From Cristatella mucedo (Eukaryota; Bryozoa; Phylactolaemata; Cristatellidae), in NCBI GenBank assembly GCA_009760855.2, contig WPIO01000013.1:5200501-5264500 (forward strand): DNA of 64,000 nucleotides, read 5' to 3'. Numbering within the stretch: the first letter of the stretch is position 1; each line of letters begins with the position of its first letter. The notes under the pieces were generated by a model. The model saw nothing but the letters and a program-made list of their open reading frames with translations, made no database searches and had not been told where the DNA came from. Made by a program: the position numbers and the translations under genes. This document shows, in pieces, positions 10,928-22,460 of the stretch.

Positions 10928-13158
10928 AGTCAGTCCATGCATTTGTGACATCCCGACTTCACTTCTGTAACTCGCTGCTTGCTGGCCTACCGGCATGTGC
11001 AATCAGACGATTACAGCTTGTGCAAAACTCTGCAGCTAGGCTTGTCTGTCGTGAACGTCGGAGTTGCCACATCACACCACTTCTCGCCGACCTGCACTGG
11101 CTACCAGTCAAGCAACGGATCGACTTCAAAGTTTTGTTGCTCACTTTTAAGTCACTTCATTCTTTGGATCCTGCCTATCTCTCAGATCTACTCCCCCACC
11201 AGGCCAAGCATCGTACCGCCCGCTTTTTGGAATCCAACAGTTTACCAATACCTCGTACAAACCTCAAATCATTTGGAGACCGTACATTTAGTTCGTATGC
11301 TCTCAAAGCCTAGAACTCCCTCCCGACTTGCGTCACAACATTCCCTGACCTGACCATATTTAAAAAGAAGTTAAAAGCACACCTATTTAGGTCAGCATTT
11401 AGTGGGTCCCTGTGATTCGTCCTTCATGTGCTTATGCGTGTATCTCCGTCTGTAACTCCACAAAGTCATAAAGACCATGTGGGTGTTGTGCAGGAGAGTT
11501 TTGTATAGCACACTCACAGCCTAAGCGGCTTTCGGTACGCATTCGGTAGCCAACAGACTTCGTCTCACGCAACAAAGACAAAGTGGGAAGCATAGCAGAG
11601 TCAGGAGAGCAGTTGAGGTAGTGAGTGGCATAGAAGTAGCAGCTCAGGACCGCTGAAAAGGATGTGCCATAGTCGGCAGTAGGAGAGTAGTTGTCGTTGC
11701 GTAAGAATTGTGGAAGCGAGTTCCACAGTCTAGGACCTGCAGAGCTAAAGCTTCTGTCGCCAACGGTCTTTAAGCGGAGAAATGGAACAGCTAATTTATT
11801 GCCCACACAGGACCTGAGGGCACGAACAGGCTGAAACTGATGCAGCAGTTCAGCTAGGTACGAAGGAGTCAAGCCGTGGCGGGCCATGTGGGTCAGCGTA
11901 AGAACTTTGCTCTGTATCCGTTGCTCAACCGGCAACCATCCCAGCTCTTTTAGCAAAGGGGACACGTGCTCAAACCGCTGGGACTTGAAGACTAGCCTTA
12001 CAGTCACATTCAAAGTCCGCTGCAGTGGCCTAATAGCTTTCTTTGACAGCCCAGCCAAAAGAGAATTACAATAATAAAGCCGAGAAAGAACTAAAGAGCT
12101 AGTTATATTTTTTACAAGCCACTGTGGGAGACACGTCCTAATCTTGGATAGGGATTGGATGTGATGGCTAGCTGTAGAGGCAGTCTTCTGAATGAAGCTT
12201 TTGAAATTAAGGTAGCTGTCGAAAACGACGCCTAAATTTCCAGCACGTGGTGATGGTCGCATAATAGCATCACCTATTAGAAGAGCAAAGCCTTTTAATC
12301 CAGCCACATGCTTAGGGTATCCTATGAGCAGCAGTTCGGTTTTATCGTCATTTAATTTCAGGAAGTTTTCCGACATCCAGGATCGAATTTCGGCAAGGCA
12401 AGCATTCACTTTCTCAGTAGCCACAGCAGATTCCGACGGTTTGAATGATAAATACAACTGAGTATCGTCAGCATCAAATCGATATCCTATTCCATGGGCC
12501 TTAATGACTTTTCCCAGAGGTTGTGTATAAATGGAGAACAGCAAGGGACCGAGTACAGACCCTTGAGGGACTCCACAGGTGACCATTCTCGTGTCTGAGA
12601 CCTGACCCTCACACGACACTGATTGAACACGATCAGACAAGTATGATTTAAACCACGCCAGTACTTCGTCTGCCATACCGATCGTTGGTCTCAATCGTTC
12701 AAGTAGAACATCATGATCAATGGTGTCGAAGGCAGCAGACAGATCTAGCAGAGCAAGGGCAGTGACATTCCCGTCATCGTTGCCATGTAGAATGTCATTG
12801 TTAACACGGAGGAGAGCAGTTTCAGTGGAGTGCTGCCTCTTGAACCCTGATTGAAATGTTTGTGACATTCCATTATTTTCAATGTGTTTAACCAGCTGCT
12901 TAGCAATAATTTTTTCAAGAATCTTTGATAAGAAAGGAAGAAGGGGAACTGGGCGTGCTGACACTGTGCATGCTGCCACTAACCACATTTGCATGCTGAC
13001 CCTGTGCATGTCACCCCTAACCATGTTGTTCATGTTGTTTATCAAGCATGATATTACTCACGATTCAATCGCATTTTCCTTTGCAGCAAATGTGAAGTGC
13101 CTAGGAAGAGATTGAGTTCTCTGAGGGTGCTTTATCGGGTGCATTATTATTATTATAA
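10928..13158 (+). mobile_element. LINE-A copy 2, split by LINE-B
   Basis: The left part (10928-11440) encodes the LINE-A C-terminal ORF to 11313, with a TAG in place of TGG in the PKAWNS motif. The right part (12953-13158) is the LINE-A 3' UTR, stem-loop and (ATT)n tail. The junction CTTATGCGTG / GCGTGCTGACACTG joins seamlessly when compared with the uninterrupted copy at about 7325-7345, so a LINE-B inserted here. Confidence 0.85.
11436..12957 (-). mobile_element. LINE-B copy 1 with long RT ORF, nested in LINE-A
   Basis: A minus-strand frame is open from about 12990 through to 11432. It covers reverse-transcriptase blocks in order: PLLPFLSKILEKI; ALLDLSAAFDTIDHDVLL; CGVPQGSVLGPLLFSIYTQPL; the palm motif as FDADDTQLYLSF; LKLNDDKTELLLIG; and the C-terminal WLPVEQRIQ and LWNSLPQFLR. 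CR1/L2-type enzymes normally have F/Y-A-D-D at the palm; here an extra substitution gives DADD. The upstream endonuclease is missing (5' truncation). The insertion is flanked by GCGTG at 11436-11440 and 12953-12957, interpreted as a target-site duplication. The frame runs past the element into LINE-A sequence at both ends. Confidence 0.88.
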
Positions 13159-13785
13159 GGAATGGGGAGATTATGCATGCGACCGTGATCCGAGTGCTCG
13201 TGCTGCTGCAATGTCTCAGCTGTTAGCTCCGAAAAGTGTGCAGCACTGATTGTCTTCTTCATGAGACGGTGCTGCAAGGTCAACCTGTGCGGACAGCTGT
13301 GAGAATTCGATTGGGGCAAGTGGTTTTTTCTCTAACCAAAAGATTGAGACCTACTGAACTTCTCTACTTATAAGAATGTGTCCGGCTTGGCACAGAGAGA
13401 GTGAGGTGACAGCTGCCGACCTTTCATATATGTGCTTTTGATCCCGACCCATTCTGAGCAGGAAAGACAAGAAGCAAGGAGAGCATTCGACTGGGCTTTC
13501 TTGCAGTGACACTAGCTATAGTTCCCTTCCAGGTTTGCTAGCGGTGCCAACGTGTCCACGCGAGTCGTGTCTGCTTGAACGAGCTGCTGCCCACAAACGC
13601 ACGTGTTTCTGGCGTAATTGTGGCCCAGTGAGTGGTAAGGTGCTCGTGCTTCGATCACCTGCGAGTGAACACTTCACATCCCCCGCGAGTCGTGCAGGAG
13701 GCATTATTATAGGCTCTTTATTGCCTTTTCAAATAAGGCAATTATTTATTGCCTTTCTGCAAAATTGCTCATCTGGCTCCTCTTC
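13159..13785. other. unassigned
   Basis: No clear exon. A splice-bounded segment at about 13532-13638 (TTCCCTTCCAG acceptor, GTAAGG donor) was considered for the missing JMJD8 N terminus, but no frame fits. Confidence 0.3.

Positions 13786-13825
<40 letters not shown>
13786..13825. repeat. (CT)n microsatellite
   Basis: A CT dinucleotide run of about 40 bases. Confidence 0.95.
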
Positions 13826-13829
<4 letters not shown>

Positions 13830-13946
13830 AATGCGGATATTGAGTTCGCCCATCTTTGCTTAATGTCAATGCTGTATTGAGTAGGATAGCTGGAGAGGCA
13901 AGGCGACAGACTGCTGGAGTGGGATAGCTGAAGAGAGAGAAAAAAC

Positions 13947-14128
13947 GGGATGGCACACTTGGTAAGGAGGTTGCTTTTCACGACCTCGGTCCCGAGGTCG
14001 CGGGTTTGAATCCTGCAGCGGGCGATCCTGTATTGCCACTGCAAGCAGCGGTGGTGATAGCCGTAAAGGCTCTTCTGTCGCTATACAAAAGAGGCTCATG
14101 TTAAATCAGCTAGTATTTTTTTTTTTTA
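13947..14128 (+). mobile_element. SINE-A copy, best preserved
   Basis: It begins with box A-like TGGCACACTTGGTAAGGAGG. Box B-like GCGGGTTTGAATCC follows at about 14000, then GCGATCCTGTATTGCCACTG and GTGATAGCCGTAAAGGCTCT, ending AATCAGCTAGTA before a T-run. The tRNA-like head does not fold as a functional tRNA (no matching acceptor arm), so it is a retroposon. Confidence 0.8.
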
Positions 14129-14873
14129 GAAGAGCTACTGTTAGTCAGTCACCAAGTCAGTCAAGTCATTTAGTGTGTCACCGCACTGCTTTTACTGCGT
14201 TTATCAACTGGATTTATAATGCTAATATTTGCAATCACGACAGAAATTGAAAGTCTGACTTGAAGAATTGAAACTGTTTCTGAATTGAGTGGTCTGCGAT
14301 TCCGGCTCACTTTTCTCTTGCCCTCTGCAGCCTAAATTGGCAGAGCAGGTGGGCAAAGCAGGTAAGCTTGAGCAACCTTAGCACGCTGACTGCACGCTGA
14401 CCGTAAATTCCCGAAGATCTTTCAGCCAGCTACATTGTGCGTGCACTCGTGCTTCTGAAAGGCTAACTGGTAAAGGCAGCACGGTCACACATTCAGAATA
14501 GTGAAGGCTGGACTCATCTAGTTTATGCGTGTGGCAAGCATCCTTATTTTATGAGGCAGCCGACGTGATCAACCGTGGCTAAGGCCATCTGCATCGTTAG
14601 CAATGGCATGTTGGGCTCCTTAAATTTACCGAGTGTGCATCACCAAATACCAATTTCCCATATTCGAATCTTCCTGGTGGCCGTAGGGCATGCCATATAT
14701 TATGGTGCTGAACCTTGTTGACCTATTGTTGAGCGAGATGAGACAGCAGGTAATGGGGGGATCTATAATCAATAGCCAACACTGAGCTGTGCAAAAAGTT
14801 GTAGCATGTCTTCTCTGATGAGTGCTAACATCCTCGGCTATTGCACTGATTTTGCACTACATTTTACTTCCAG
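14129..14873. other. JMJD8 upstream or intron, unassigned
   Basis: A possible 31-base exon at 14331-14361 (CTCTGCAG acceptor, GTAAGC donor) would keep frame with the JMJD8 exon at 14874. Its residues (PKLAEQVGKA) do not match the conserved segment expected there, so it is not included in the gene. Confidence 0.3.
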
Positions 14874-15351
14874 CCGACGTGTCCTTGCGTGTCTATCTCG
14901 ATGAGATTATGAAGCCACAGCAGCTGGACAAGCTCGGCAACGGTATGGCTGCAGCCTTTTTTTTTTATTTCGCTGACATGCTTGTGGTTTGGCCAGGCTC
15001 TAGAATGCCGAGAGCTGAGCTGCGGCAGCCCACAGGCAAGGTGGCTGCTGCAAGTAGCTCGGCCATCTTGCTCGATGCTGTGAGCAGCTGTGCTGCTGCT
15101 GCTGCCTGCAGAAACATTCTACTGGTTCGGTGACAACGACCACGAAGCATGGTCGCAGCTGTTCGAAACCTATCGCCATCCTCCCTACGGACTTCCTGGC
15201 ATGAGGCCGGCTCTGAGCTTCGGCATAGCAGGTGAGCGCCCTTTAGCCACTCTGACGATGTGCTAATGAGAATTCATAACAATACCTTGTCTCTCAAACC
15301 CATGCTGCATCTCATTCTGGCATGTCTCGTAGACCTGACCACGATCAAGGC

Positions 15352-15404
<53 letters not shown>

Positions 15405-15424
15405 AATGTGTGTGTGTGCATGTG

Positions 15425-15517
<93 letters not shown>

Positions 15518-18500
15518 TTAATTAGGCTCGTGATAGCAAAAATAATATTTTCCCACCTCTCAGCATAACCAGCCAGCTTGGTGTAAATAACCGACAGACC
15601 ACGTGCAGCATCACCTAAATTGACCAAAGGAGTTTTAGTTAACATTACCAGAGCTAGGAACCCCTCGAGTTCAACAGCTTATCTTGCACTGACCTTCACT
15701 TGGCTCGTGTGCCTAGCTTCCGAAGACCTTTAGCCACCTAAAAAAAAACAGCACCTGTGATGGCTCTGAGGAAACCTCAAATTCTTAAAAATCAGCACCT
15801 ATGCCTGGTAATCCCATGAGGGCAGGCTAAGGGGGGCTCTGCCCAAGCACTTAGCCTGCTGCCATCCCTCCTAGGTGCCCGTAGCATGCATCGTTTGGTG
15901 CAAAAAGCAAGCAATTTCGCATACTGATCAGCATTTGTTTCATCCTTTTTCATGCCCCAGGCAAGCCAGTTCCCGATTCGTCGTACAATAAAAATGTATT
16001 AACGGCCAATGCAGTATGTCGTGCATGTGCATGCTATGCCTGTATACCTTACAATGATCTATATCCAAGTTGGACACTGCATGCAAGCAGTAATCTGTGT
16101 CTTACAGCAGGACTTTGAGCTCTTAAAATGTGCTGCACATCTCGAGCGGCACCCACCGACCTTGCCATTTAGTGTGGCTCGGCGCCAATTTTGTTCGATT
16201 CCGGCTGCCAGTATGATCGCTAGTGCATCAGCAGCACATTTTTATGCAGTAGCGATGGCAGTTTGTATCTGAGCACGTGTCTCTACATGCAAGCCTTTGC
16301 TGCCATCTGTTGTGCTAAATTATGCTATATAACCGGCCTAGATAGAGTGGACCGTGGCAGATCATCATATTGCATTGCTCTTGTTATCTGCCGGGCTGGC
16401 CAGGGACTTTTCTAATTTTGGTACCTTGCCTATTGTAGCTGCCGGTACTGGTGTACCCTTTCATTTTCACGGACCGGGATTTGGTGAGATCATATATGGC
16501 CGCAAGGTCTGTTCGTTTTCAACTGATCTGATTGTTGACGTTGTTGTTGTGCCTCGTAACTAGCATGCCGGAATCAGTACATCGATTGGGTATGGGCTAG
16601 CTTTTTCATGGCTTGGACTATTGCAGTAGAGCGATATGGTTAGGAACGTCGTGTAATCGTGCAGTGTGCAACAGTTGTCTAGCTTTCTTTGGTAGCTCTG
16701 GTTGCTAATGAAATTTTTACATGTTAAGCATCTAGTTACCTCTCTACTTTGGTAGGGTTTCGTTTCAGCAGGGGGTGTTTTCCTGGTTGTTTTGATTCAG
16801 CCATGGCGTTTTGAGTTGATTATGTGACATTTGTGGCAAGTTTGCAAATGCAGCATTCATCGTGCCTAGCCATCTGTTATTAACTAGACTTGCAGGTAGA
16901 CTCCTTAGCTCTCTTCCCCACCGACAGTGGGCTGGCCTTGGCCGGATCTACCAAAAAGGTCTATTGTATCTACCGATAAGACCAAAAAATAAGGTTAATG
17001 AAGCTCTTCCGGGAGGTGGGATATTATCGAGCAAACGCAAAATCGCGTTTATTGCACTCCTTTCATATCATCTGAGAGATTAGAGCACAGTGATTGAGAA
17101 ATGTGTAGGAAAACTCTATCCGGATGAGTTGAAACTATGCACGCATGCTAATTGTTTTTTTTTGTACTTCGGGTCTTTTGCTGCTTTCGATGAAATTGCA
17201 CTGTTCTTGCAAACCGCGGGCCTTCCAGGGCTGGGCAAGGGCTAGAAGCTGCTGAAAATCTCTTAGGCATCTCTTCCTCCTTAGCGCTAGCGATTCACCT
17301 ATGCATTACGACAAAGCGTGCAAGTGCCCAGAAAAAGCACTAGCTCTTCGACGTTGAATGCTGTATCGTCACTATTTATGGCCAGATTTGGAAGTGCCAA
17401 GTCTATCGAGCAGTCAGTCATGCTGCTAACTCCATTTGCTGTCTGTATGAATCCAGTTGGTCTAGACTGCCACGCCATTCAACTACCCATGCCACCAGCC
17501 AGCAGTTGCTCGCAGGTCTCTCTATCTGGCTAATAAGCTGCATAGTGGCCCGTTAAAGACAGCTTCCTCTGTTGAGCCTGAACTCTCATTCGTGCTTCAC
17601 CTTGGTTTGACATCGCAAAGCTTCTCTGATCATATTCGTGAACTTTTGGCTCAGTCGGCTGGCCAGCCTTCTTCTTAAACAATCATTTCTTGTTCACATT
17701 AGACCACTGACTGTGTTACACCCGTTGGGGTTCTGCGTGGCTTTAGCAATTACAGCGGCACTACGACCATGTTTTAGAGGTGGTTCCTTCTTCCGCCCGA
17801 GAAAGTGCCTGATTTTAATCCGAACATGACAACGCTGCACTGGCTGATATACAAATATTCGACTGCTGTGGCGGATGGCCAGCTTCTGGAATGCACTCTG
17901 GGACCTGACGAAGTGAGCGTAATTCTAGTCGGGCATTCTGTTCTGTGCGCTGTTCATCTCCTTGTGGTACCGGTGCAGTGTCCTGCTTGCTGCTCATTTT
18001 CTTAAGACTCTGTGCATCTCACTGGTCGTCGTTGGGTTGGCTGGGCTTCTGCTTCCTGGTTACTCTCACCCTCGGCCTAAGACAAGACTGTGCTTGCAAC
18101 AGCAAATCCATCCATCTATTGGAGCATTTACCGAGTTGAAAATGTGCATTACATTTGCATGCTTGTAAGATGAGCTCCAGAATTCACAATGCAATCAGTC
18201 GGCTGCCAGCTTCGGCACTTTCTTCTTTGCAGCCATATCGACCTCTAGTGAAGCCGAGCATAGTCTGAGTGGATCGTGTAGTTGCGGTCAGTAATGTGTT
18301 GTCTGAGCAAGCTAATGTGAACCGAGGGCACAGTGCTGCCAGGCCTGCCAGCTTCTGGAGATTCGGTGTGCGGTTACTGTGAGAGTGCCATGGATCGACC
18401 TCCGAGATTGGCATGGCATATTCGTTGCCTGATTTCTGTATTAAAGAAAATAGATCTCGATGGTGCCAATGGTTCTTGTTTGCACTGGACAATATATCTA

Positions 18501-19405
18501 TAGGAATAAAAATAGTAATAATAGATCGTCTGTATAGTCTCCTAAGAGAAATAAGTCTCTATCCTGGTGCTTCACAACTCACTGCAAGACAATCAGTATC
18601 CGAAGATTAGCAACATGCAAGGTATCGAGCATGCAAAAGCAAATGAGTATCATGCTTAGAGAGAGCATGCCAACTACTTTCGTTATGGCTTTTACTTAAA
18701 AGTAACAAGCCTCATTAGTCGTTGCCCCATACTCACTGGGTGTCTCTGTACAAGAGCCGGGAGACAGACTGTCGACCGACCAAAGCAGTCTCAGACCGAT
18801 AGAACGCCTCAGTGTGTTTGAGCACACATTTTTTCCAGCTGTTCCACTTCCCAGAGAATACTTTTTCAAAGCCAGTGTGAGTACAGCCTGCATTGTGAAA
18901 GTTTTACTGAGAGCCTGCAGCCCGACAGCCTCCATTGGGTTACCCTTTGAGATCTGATACAGTGTGCAAAATCAGAGACAGCTTTCAAAACTAGCTCGTG
19001 ACTAGCTTTTCAGAGCTGGTTACACTGTTTGAGGGTTGGTTATTTGATGGAATCAAATGCAATATGTGAAGAAAATTATTATGGACCCAAAGCAAAAAAA
19101 CTTTACAAGAATAACAATTTACGAGTATCTCTGTACCGTATTACGGGATCGACTATCCTCTTTTAAAATGTCACATCTTTTTGACGGCTCTTCAGAAATT
19201 ATAAGTGCTGTGCAGACACACTGCTCATCACTGATTTATTCAAGTTCAACAGCAATATCTACTACCAAAGTATAGTTCAGGAATTAATGAGATTTCACTA
19301 GAATTTTGGGCAAGCTTTCCTTTCTGCATCTAGTTTTAATGTTTGAGAAGTTATCTCGAAGTGTATGCACTTGCTGTGACACGTGTGTATGTGTGCGTGT
19401 GTGCA

Positions 19406-19459
<54 letters not shown>

Positions 19460-19533
19460 TGTGTGTCTGTGCGTGCGCGTGCGTGTGCACGGTTGTGTGT
19501 GTGTGCATGTTTGTGTGTGTGCACGTTTGAGTG

Positions 19534-19574
<41 letters not shown>

Positions 19575-19805
19575 GCACGTATGTGTTTGTGTGCGTGTGC
19601 GCGCATGTGAGCGCATGGTTCTGTCTTTCGGTGTGTATATTTTCAGTAAGCATAGTATTATCTGCGCACAAGTTGTGTGTATAAGAGTATGCTTTTGTCT
19701 TCTATCATGGGCTTGTTTTTGTAGGTCATATTTTTTCCTGACCGCTGGTGGCATGGCACACTAAATATTGACACCAGCGTATTTATGTCTACCTTTCTGG
19801 GTTGA
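14874..19805 (+). CDS. JMJD8: JMJD8-like JmjC-domain protein, C-terminal five exons
   Basis: Five exons join in phase to the stop codon: 14874-14942, 15112-15231, 16439-16506, 17778-17912 and 19725-19805 (156 residues plus TGA). All introns are GT-AG. The translation follows the JMJD8 family closely: [24 protein letters not shown]...[84 protein letters not shown]. In this JmjC group the HxH/E and distal WWH histidines lie at the metal/2-oxoglutarate pocket; catalytic activity of JMJD8 is uncertain. Mammalian JMJD8 is an ER-lumenal protein. The N-terminal exons, with the signal peptide, were not found, and the upstream 11-13 kb is occupied by transposons. Introns contain (TA)n/(GT)n tracts. 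AATAAA follows at 19896. Confidence 0.9.
15355..15516. repeat. compound (TA)n-(GCGT)n-(GT)n microsatellite in JMJD8 intron
   Basis: TA repeats at about 15355-15401, then GTGC/GCGT tetranucleotides to about 15475, then GT repeats to 15516. Confidence 0.95.
19386..19600. repeat. imperfect (GT)n tract in the last JMJD8 intron
   Basis: More than 200 bases of GT-rich repeat with CA/CG interruptions, ending about 125 bases before the final exon. Confidence 0.9.
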
Positions 19806-19895
19806 GGCCACTACTCGGCTGTGATGATATTATTGGTACGATGGTATGATGCACAAAATGTTTAGCGCTGTTGCTGCTGTTTGCTATTACAAGTT

Positions 19896-19901
19896 AATAA
19901 A
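19896..19901 (+). terminator. AATAAA polyadenylation signal of JMJD8-like gene
   Basis: A canonical hexamer 91 bases after the stop codon, in the right orientation. Confidence 0.6.
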
Positions 19902-19905
19902 CGTC

Positions 19906-20464
19906 GGTGACTTTGTTGAATCATCATACATGGCTAGTTATCCGACTTTGTGATCACTTCTGAGCAAAGGCATTCTTCAATTGGACACCGGTAATCTGAA
20001 ATTCCTTCAGAGCAAAAGTTGTGATATGTAAATTGGTTGGTGTTGGCCCGGTTTACTGTGATGTTTGTACTATTGAAAATCACATCTTAGAAAATGTGGA
20101 CCTGTTAACCTTACAATGAGGCTGTGGACGTTTCAGGTGAGTAGGGGTCGATGTCTAGAGCCCAGGATCGATCGCCAATTTATGTCGGATCAGAGTTGTA
20201 TGCTTGATTGAGCAGAGCTAATCTTATATACTGGCCCGGCCTCTACCGACCACTGATTCAAAGGTTACTACTGGCACCCGATCGAACTGACATGTGTCCG
20301 ATTTTAAGCGACGGTTGTGGACCAAAATGGGAAGGGATCGCTTGTACAACAGTTGCTCTCAAGATCCTGCCTATTGAGACTGCTCTTTTATACACAGACA
20401 GCACATGCCACTGGCATGACCAACTGCTGCAATCACCACAATACATGCCTAACCCTGGTTTGGC
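19906..20464. other. unassigned downstream of JMJD8
   Basis: Frames at 20208-20522 (+) and 20258-20482 (-) overlap. Neither is recognised. Confidence 0.35.
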
Positions 20465-20610
20465 CCAGGATAAGATGCTCACCTTTAACTACCAGGGTCG
20501 TGTGCTCGAGCCCTGCATATGAAATGCATACTGCATATGAAAAGGATAGATGACTAGATTAAGATTGGATTAGACATTAAGTTCCCTTTGGGTGCTATAC
20601 AAATGAATAT
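20465..20610 (+). mobile_element. SINE-B copy
   Basis: Head AAGATGCTCACC...GGGTCGTGTGCTCGAGCCC (box B-like), an internal duplication of GCATATGAAA, then AAGTTCCCTTTGGGTGCTAT near 20580, matching the SINE-B 3' stem-loop. Confidence 0.7.
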
Positions 20611-20826
20611 ATTAATTGTTTAGCTTAAAAGTGCTCAGCCGTTGCTTTGATACAAGTTCGACCTGCTGGGGTATAGCTCATTGGTCGGTCGCTGGAGGGC
20701 TGGCCTACAGTGGTGGTCTTGCAGCTGCCTCAAGAGTGCCTGCCCGGCTTCTATCACCTTCTCCTGTCCTCAGCATCAGCTATCTGCTTATGTGAAGGTT
20801 TAGTCAATGACAGGTGGGGAGAGAGT

Positions 20827-20829
<3 letters not shown>
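20611..20829. other. unassigned
   Basis: No feature recognised before the GT tract. Confidence 0.35.
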
Positions 20830-20878
<49 letters not shown>

Positions 20879-21122
20879 ACGCGCTTGCATCTGTGTGTCT
20901 GAGTCTGTATGTGTGAGTCTGGGTGTATGTCTATGTCGGTGTGTCTGTGTGTGAGTCTCTGGGTGTATGTCGATGTCGGTGTGTCTGTGTGTGTGCGTCT
21001 CTGTGTGTGTGTGTGTGTGTGTGCCTGTGTGTGTGCCTGTGTGTGTGCCTGTGTGTGTGCCTGTGTGTGTGCCTGTGTGTGTGCCTGTGTGTGTGTGTGT
21101 GTGTGTCTGTGTGTGTGTGCAT
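20830..21122. repeat. (GT)n with 12-bp minisatellite (GTGTGTGTGCCT)
   Basis: Pure GT at 20831-20873, then two degenerate longer units (GTGTATGTC.ATGTCGGTGTG twice), then about six copies of a 12-base GTGTGTGTGCCT unit between about 21020 and 21100. Confidence 0.9.
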
Positions 21123-21559
21123 GTCTGGGCTCGCTCACACGGCAGTCCAGGCATGGCAGGAGCCTGGCATACTAAGATGTCTGCTGATGCGAAGATCGTG
21201 ATCGGGTCATTAGTCGGCGACATGACAAAGTAAGAGAATTTCCTTCTTGGCCTGCCAAGCGTTACATTGCTTGCATGTTGACCGGCTTTATGGCAACCAG
21301 TAGATCAGCCTTCGATATGCCAGGTATACCCTGGAACTCAAGCTGGAGGTGAGTGAACCGGCTGCAGTGGCCTCTAGCATATGTGCAAAATACATGATCA
21401 AAATGTGCACCAGTCATTGTATATGCTTCCCTGCCTGATTATAGTTGCAGAGGTCTCTTGGACGTATGGCCACAATGGGCCCTCCTTGATTTCCGGCAGC
21501 TTCCCGATAGGAACTTTAAATTGAACCTTTTTGCAAACAATTCTCAGCTAATTTAACCC
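21123..21559. other. unassigned
   Basis: No gene or repeat recognised. Confidence 0.35.
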
Positions 21560-21717
21560 CCATTAACGCCTCATTTGTATATAGGCAGAAAAGCCCTATT
21601 GGCTATGGCCACAGCTTGCAGTTGGCAATAAAGAATCGCTCAGCTGCAGGATTCGAACCCAAGGCCTCGGTCGTGAAGAGCAAGTACCGTACCTCCTGGA
21701 CTATCAAGGCCCAGTAA
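21560..21717 (-). mobile_element. SINE-A copy
   Basis: Minus strand: AGTCCAGGAGGTACGGTACT (box A-like), GGGTTCGAATCCTGCAG (box B-like), GCGATTCTTTATTGCC, then CCAATAGGGCTTTTCTGCC. Confidence 0.75.
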
Positions 21718-21727
21718 GAGCAGCTTT

Positions 21728-21826
21728 ATAATAATAATAATTATAATAATGTACTTGATAAAGCGCCCTCAGAGAACTTAATCTCTTTCTAGGTGCTTTA
21801 CATTTGCTGCAAATGCAAAGCTTTGC
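21728..21826 (-). mobile_element. LINE-A 3' end only
   Basis: The (ATT)n tail and stem-loop of LINE-A on the minus strand, truncated after about 100 bases. Confidence 0.75.
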
Positions 21827-21851
21827 TGAACAATCTATGGTGATTATTAAA

Positions 21852-22460
21852 ACATGCATTTGTGACAACTCGCCTCGACTTCTGTAGCTCATTACTCGAT
21901 GGTCTTTCGGCCTGTATTGTAAGGCACTTACAGTTGTTGCACAACTCGGCAGTTAGGCTTGTGTGGCATGAATGCCGATGTTGCCATATTACACCACTTT
22001 TCACCGACCTGCACTAGCTCCCCCTGAAGCAGTGTATCGACGTCAAGGTTCTATCACTTACTTTTAGCTCCCTTCCTTCTCTTTCTCCAGCGTACTTATC
22101 CGAACTACTTCCTAATCAGGCTAGGCATCATACCGTCTGCTCCTCAGATTCAAGTCTTTTAGCTATGCCTCGAGCCAACCTCAATTCCTTTAGAGACTGT
22201 GCCTCCACATTGTATGCTCCCAAAGTCTGGAACTCACCTCCGACCGACATCCCGAAATCCCCTGACTTAACATGTAAAAAGAAGCTGAAAAGCCACCTTT
22301 TCCTCAGCATTTCTTGGGTCTGTATGAGTTGTTCTTTGTGTGCTTATGCTTGCTGACTTTGTGCATGTTATCACTAAGCAATTGACATGATTCCTTTTCA
22401 GCATATTTAAAGAGTCTAGACACAAATTTATTTATCTTAAGGGGCTATACAAATGTCTTA
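21852..22460 (+). mobile_element. LINE-A copy 3, old and diverged
   Basis: Plus-strand similarity to the C-terminal LINE-A ORF (GCATTTGTGAC.AC.CGCCTCGACTTCTG; ACACCACTT.TC.CCGACCTGCAC) with multiple stops, followed by a diverged 3' UTR and remnants of the terminal stem-loop near 22415-22450. It abuts the opposite-strand LINE-A tail at 21728. Confidence 0.7.

Noticed and set aside
13990-14015. tRNA gene suggested by box B-like GGGTTTGAATCC
   Set aside because: No matching acceptor and anticodon arms, and the same head recurs with a common non-tRNA body; it is a SINE head.
14331-14361. Extra JMJD8 exon with good splice sites and correct phase
   Set aside because: Its residues do not match the conserved family segment expected upstream of the LDEIM block.
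15260-15645. Open frames of CVCVCV, HTHTHT or YIYIYI in this and other dinucleotide tracts
   Set aside because: They are produced by GT, TA and GCGT repeats on both strands and are not genes.
21728-22460. A single LINE with 5' inversion by twin priming
   Set aside because: The plus-strand part carries its own, much more diverged 3' UTR and stem-loop remnant, so these are two separate insertions.
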